The notes beneath the pieces are model-generated. The model made no database searches, was not told where the DNA came from, and was given only the letters and a program-made list of their open reading frames with translations. Shown here piece after piece: positions 15,126 to 15,485 of a DNA stretch of 15,485 nt. The DNA comes from Clostridiaceae bacterium (GTDB lineage: Bacteria > Bacillota > Clostridia > Acetivibrionales > DUMC01): positions 1 through 15,485 of the forward strand of contig JAAZDH010000057.1 of assembly GCA_012512865.1 (NCBI GenBank), given 5' to 3'. The position numbers were made by a program, and so were the translations under genes. Positions within the stretch are counted from its first letter, which is position 1, and the number at the start of each line of letters is the position of its first letter.

Positions 15126-15485
15126 TTACAAACCAAGTTCAGTACGCCTGTTCGCGATAAAACTACGGGCTTTACTCCATGCTTCCTCAAACATGTTTCT
15201 GAAATACACAACAGGCCCAAAATCCGCATACTCTTCGGGACTGATTGCATTCACCAGGTACCCTCTCCTGTAATCCTCAATCTTTTCAATTAATTCATCA
15301 ACAACAGAATCAGGCGTCTTTTGCAGGAACCTCTGCACCACGGGAGGATCCTGCTTTATCAGAACATCTGCAGTCCCTTCCCAGTTTATTGTAACACAGC
15401 AGTCAGCCCCTACCATCTCGGTGAAATGGTGCAGCCCGCGTGCTCCACCTCCGATAAATCCTACATTGTACCCCTTTTCCCGCAC
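15126..15485 (-). CDS. Probable transaldolase-family protein, C-terminal fragment
   Basis: The last 119 or so residues of a larger protein whose N-terminus lies beyond the right edge; the GTG at 15485 is most likely an internal Val. The fragment contains YNVGFIGGGARGLHHF, FTEMVGADCCVTINWEGTAD and PEEYADFGPVVYFRNMFEEA. This pattern resembles the C-terminal region of transaldolase-like sugar-phosphate aldolases, which transfer or cleave three-carbon units; the TINW-containing strand is the main clue. The catalytic Lys would lie in the missing part, so identity cannot be confirmed. It precedes the hydrolase-transporter block in the same orientation, 211 bp away, and could belong to the same catabolic pathway. 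Confidence 0.5.
   Translation of the reverse strand: MREKGYNVGFIGGGARGLHHFTEMVGADCCVTINWEGTADVLIKQDPPVVQRFLQKTPDSVVDELIEKIEDYRRGYLVNAISPEEYADFGPVVYFRNMFEEAWSKARSFIANRRTELGL

Noticed and set aside
1..15485. CRISPR arrays, tRNA or rRNA genes, insertion sequences
   Set aside because: No regularly spaced repeats, cloverleaf-like segments, transposase frames or terminal inverted repeats were seen.

Overview
The window looks like part of a sugar-uptake and glycoside-processing locus from a Clostridia-type Bacillota (Firmicutes). The evidence is the LplB/YtcP-class ABC permeases with a lipoprotein binding protein, strong G-rich Shine-Dalgarno sites, several GTG starts, frequent ATA and AGG codons, and AT-rich intergenic DNA. 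No 16S or marker gene is present, so the assignment stops there. Every supported gene lies on the minus strand, so the transcriptional order runs from high to low coordinates.

Layout in transcription order: the C-terminal end of a probable transaldolase-family protein (15485-15126); a short gap with a palindromic element; an uncharacterised beta-propeller glycoside-hydrolase-like protein (14914-13487); two ABC permeases (13392-12481, 12468-11572); a 182 bp AT-rich gap; a sugar-binding lipoprotein (11389-9752); a perfect 13 bp hairpin; two tandem paralogous propeller hydrolase-like proteins (9659-8121, 8094-6493); and a DapA/NanA-family aldolase (6467-5529). A sigma-A-type promoter with two repeats just downstream of it precedes an AraC-type regulator (5417-4542), an Asp/Glu-racemase-like protein (4513-3854), a gap with a small orphan ORF and a tandem 15 bp repeat, a URO-D superfamily protein (3557-2625), and a large GH38 alpha-mannosidase-like protein (2586 to the left edge, C-terminus missing).

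The likely logic is that the lipoprotein captures an oligosaccharide or glycoside, the two permeases import it (the ATPase must be encoded elsewhere), and cytoplasmic glycosidase-like enzymes dismantle it. None of the propeller proteins, nor the GH38-like protein, has a visible signal peptide. The aldolase and the transaldolase-like protein would then feed the released sugar or sugar acid into central metabolism, under AraC control.

The most unusual feature is that several enzymes belong to known folds but lack the textbook catalytic residues. The GH38-like protein has Thr where the nucleophile Asp is expected. The URO-D protein lacks the Cys zinc ligands of MtaA-type methyltransferases. The racemase-like protein lacks the second catalytic Cys. 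The locus may therefore process an unusual substrate by non-canonical chemistry. This is an inference from motifs only.
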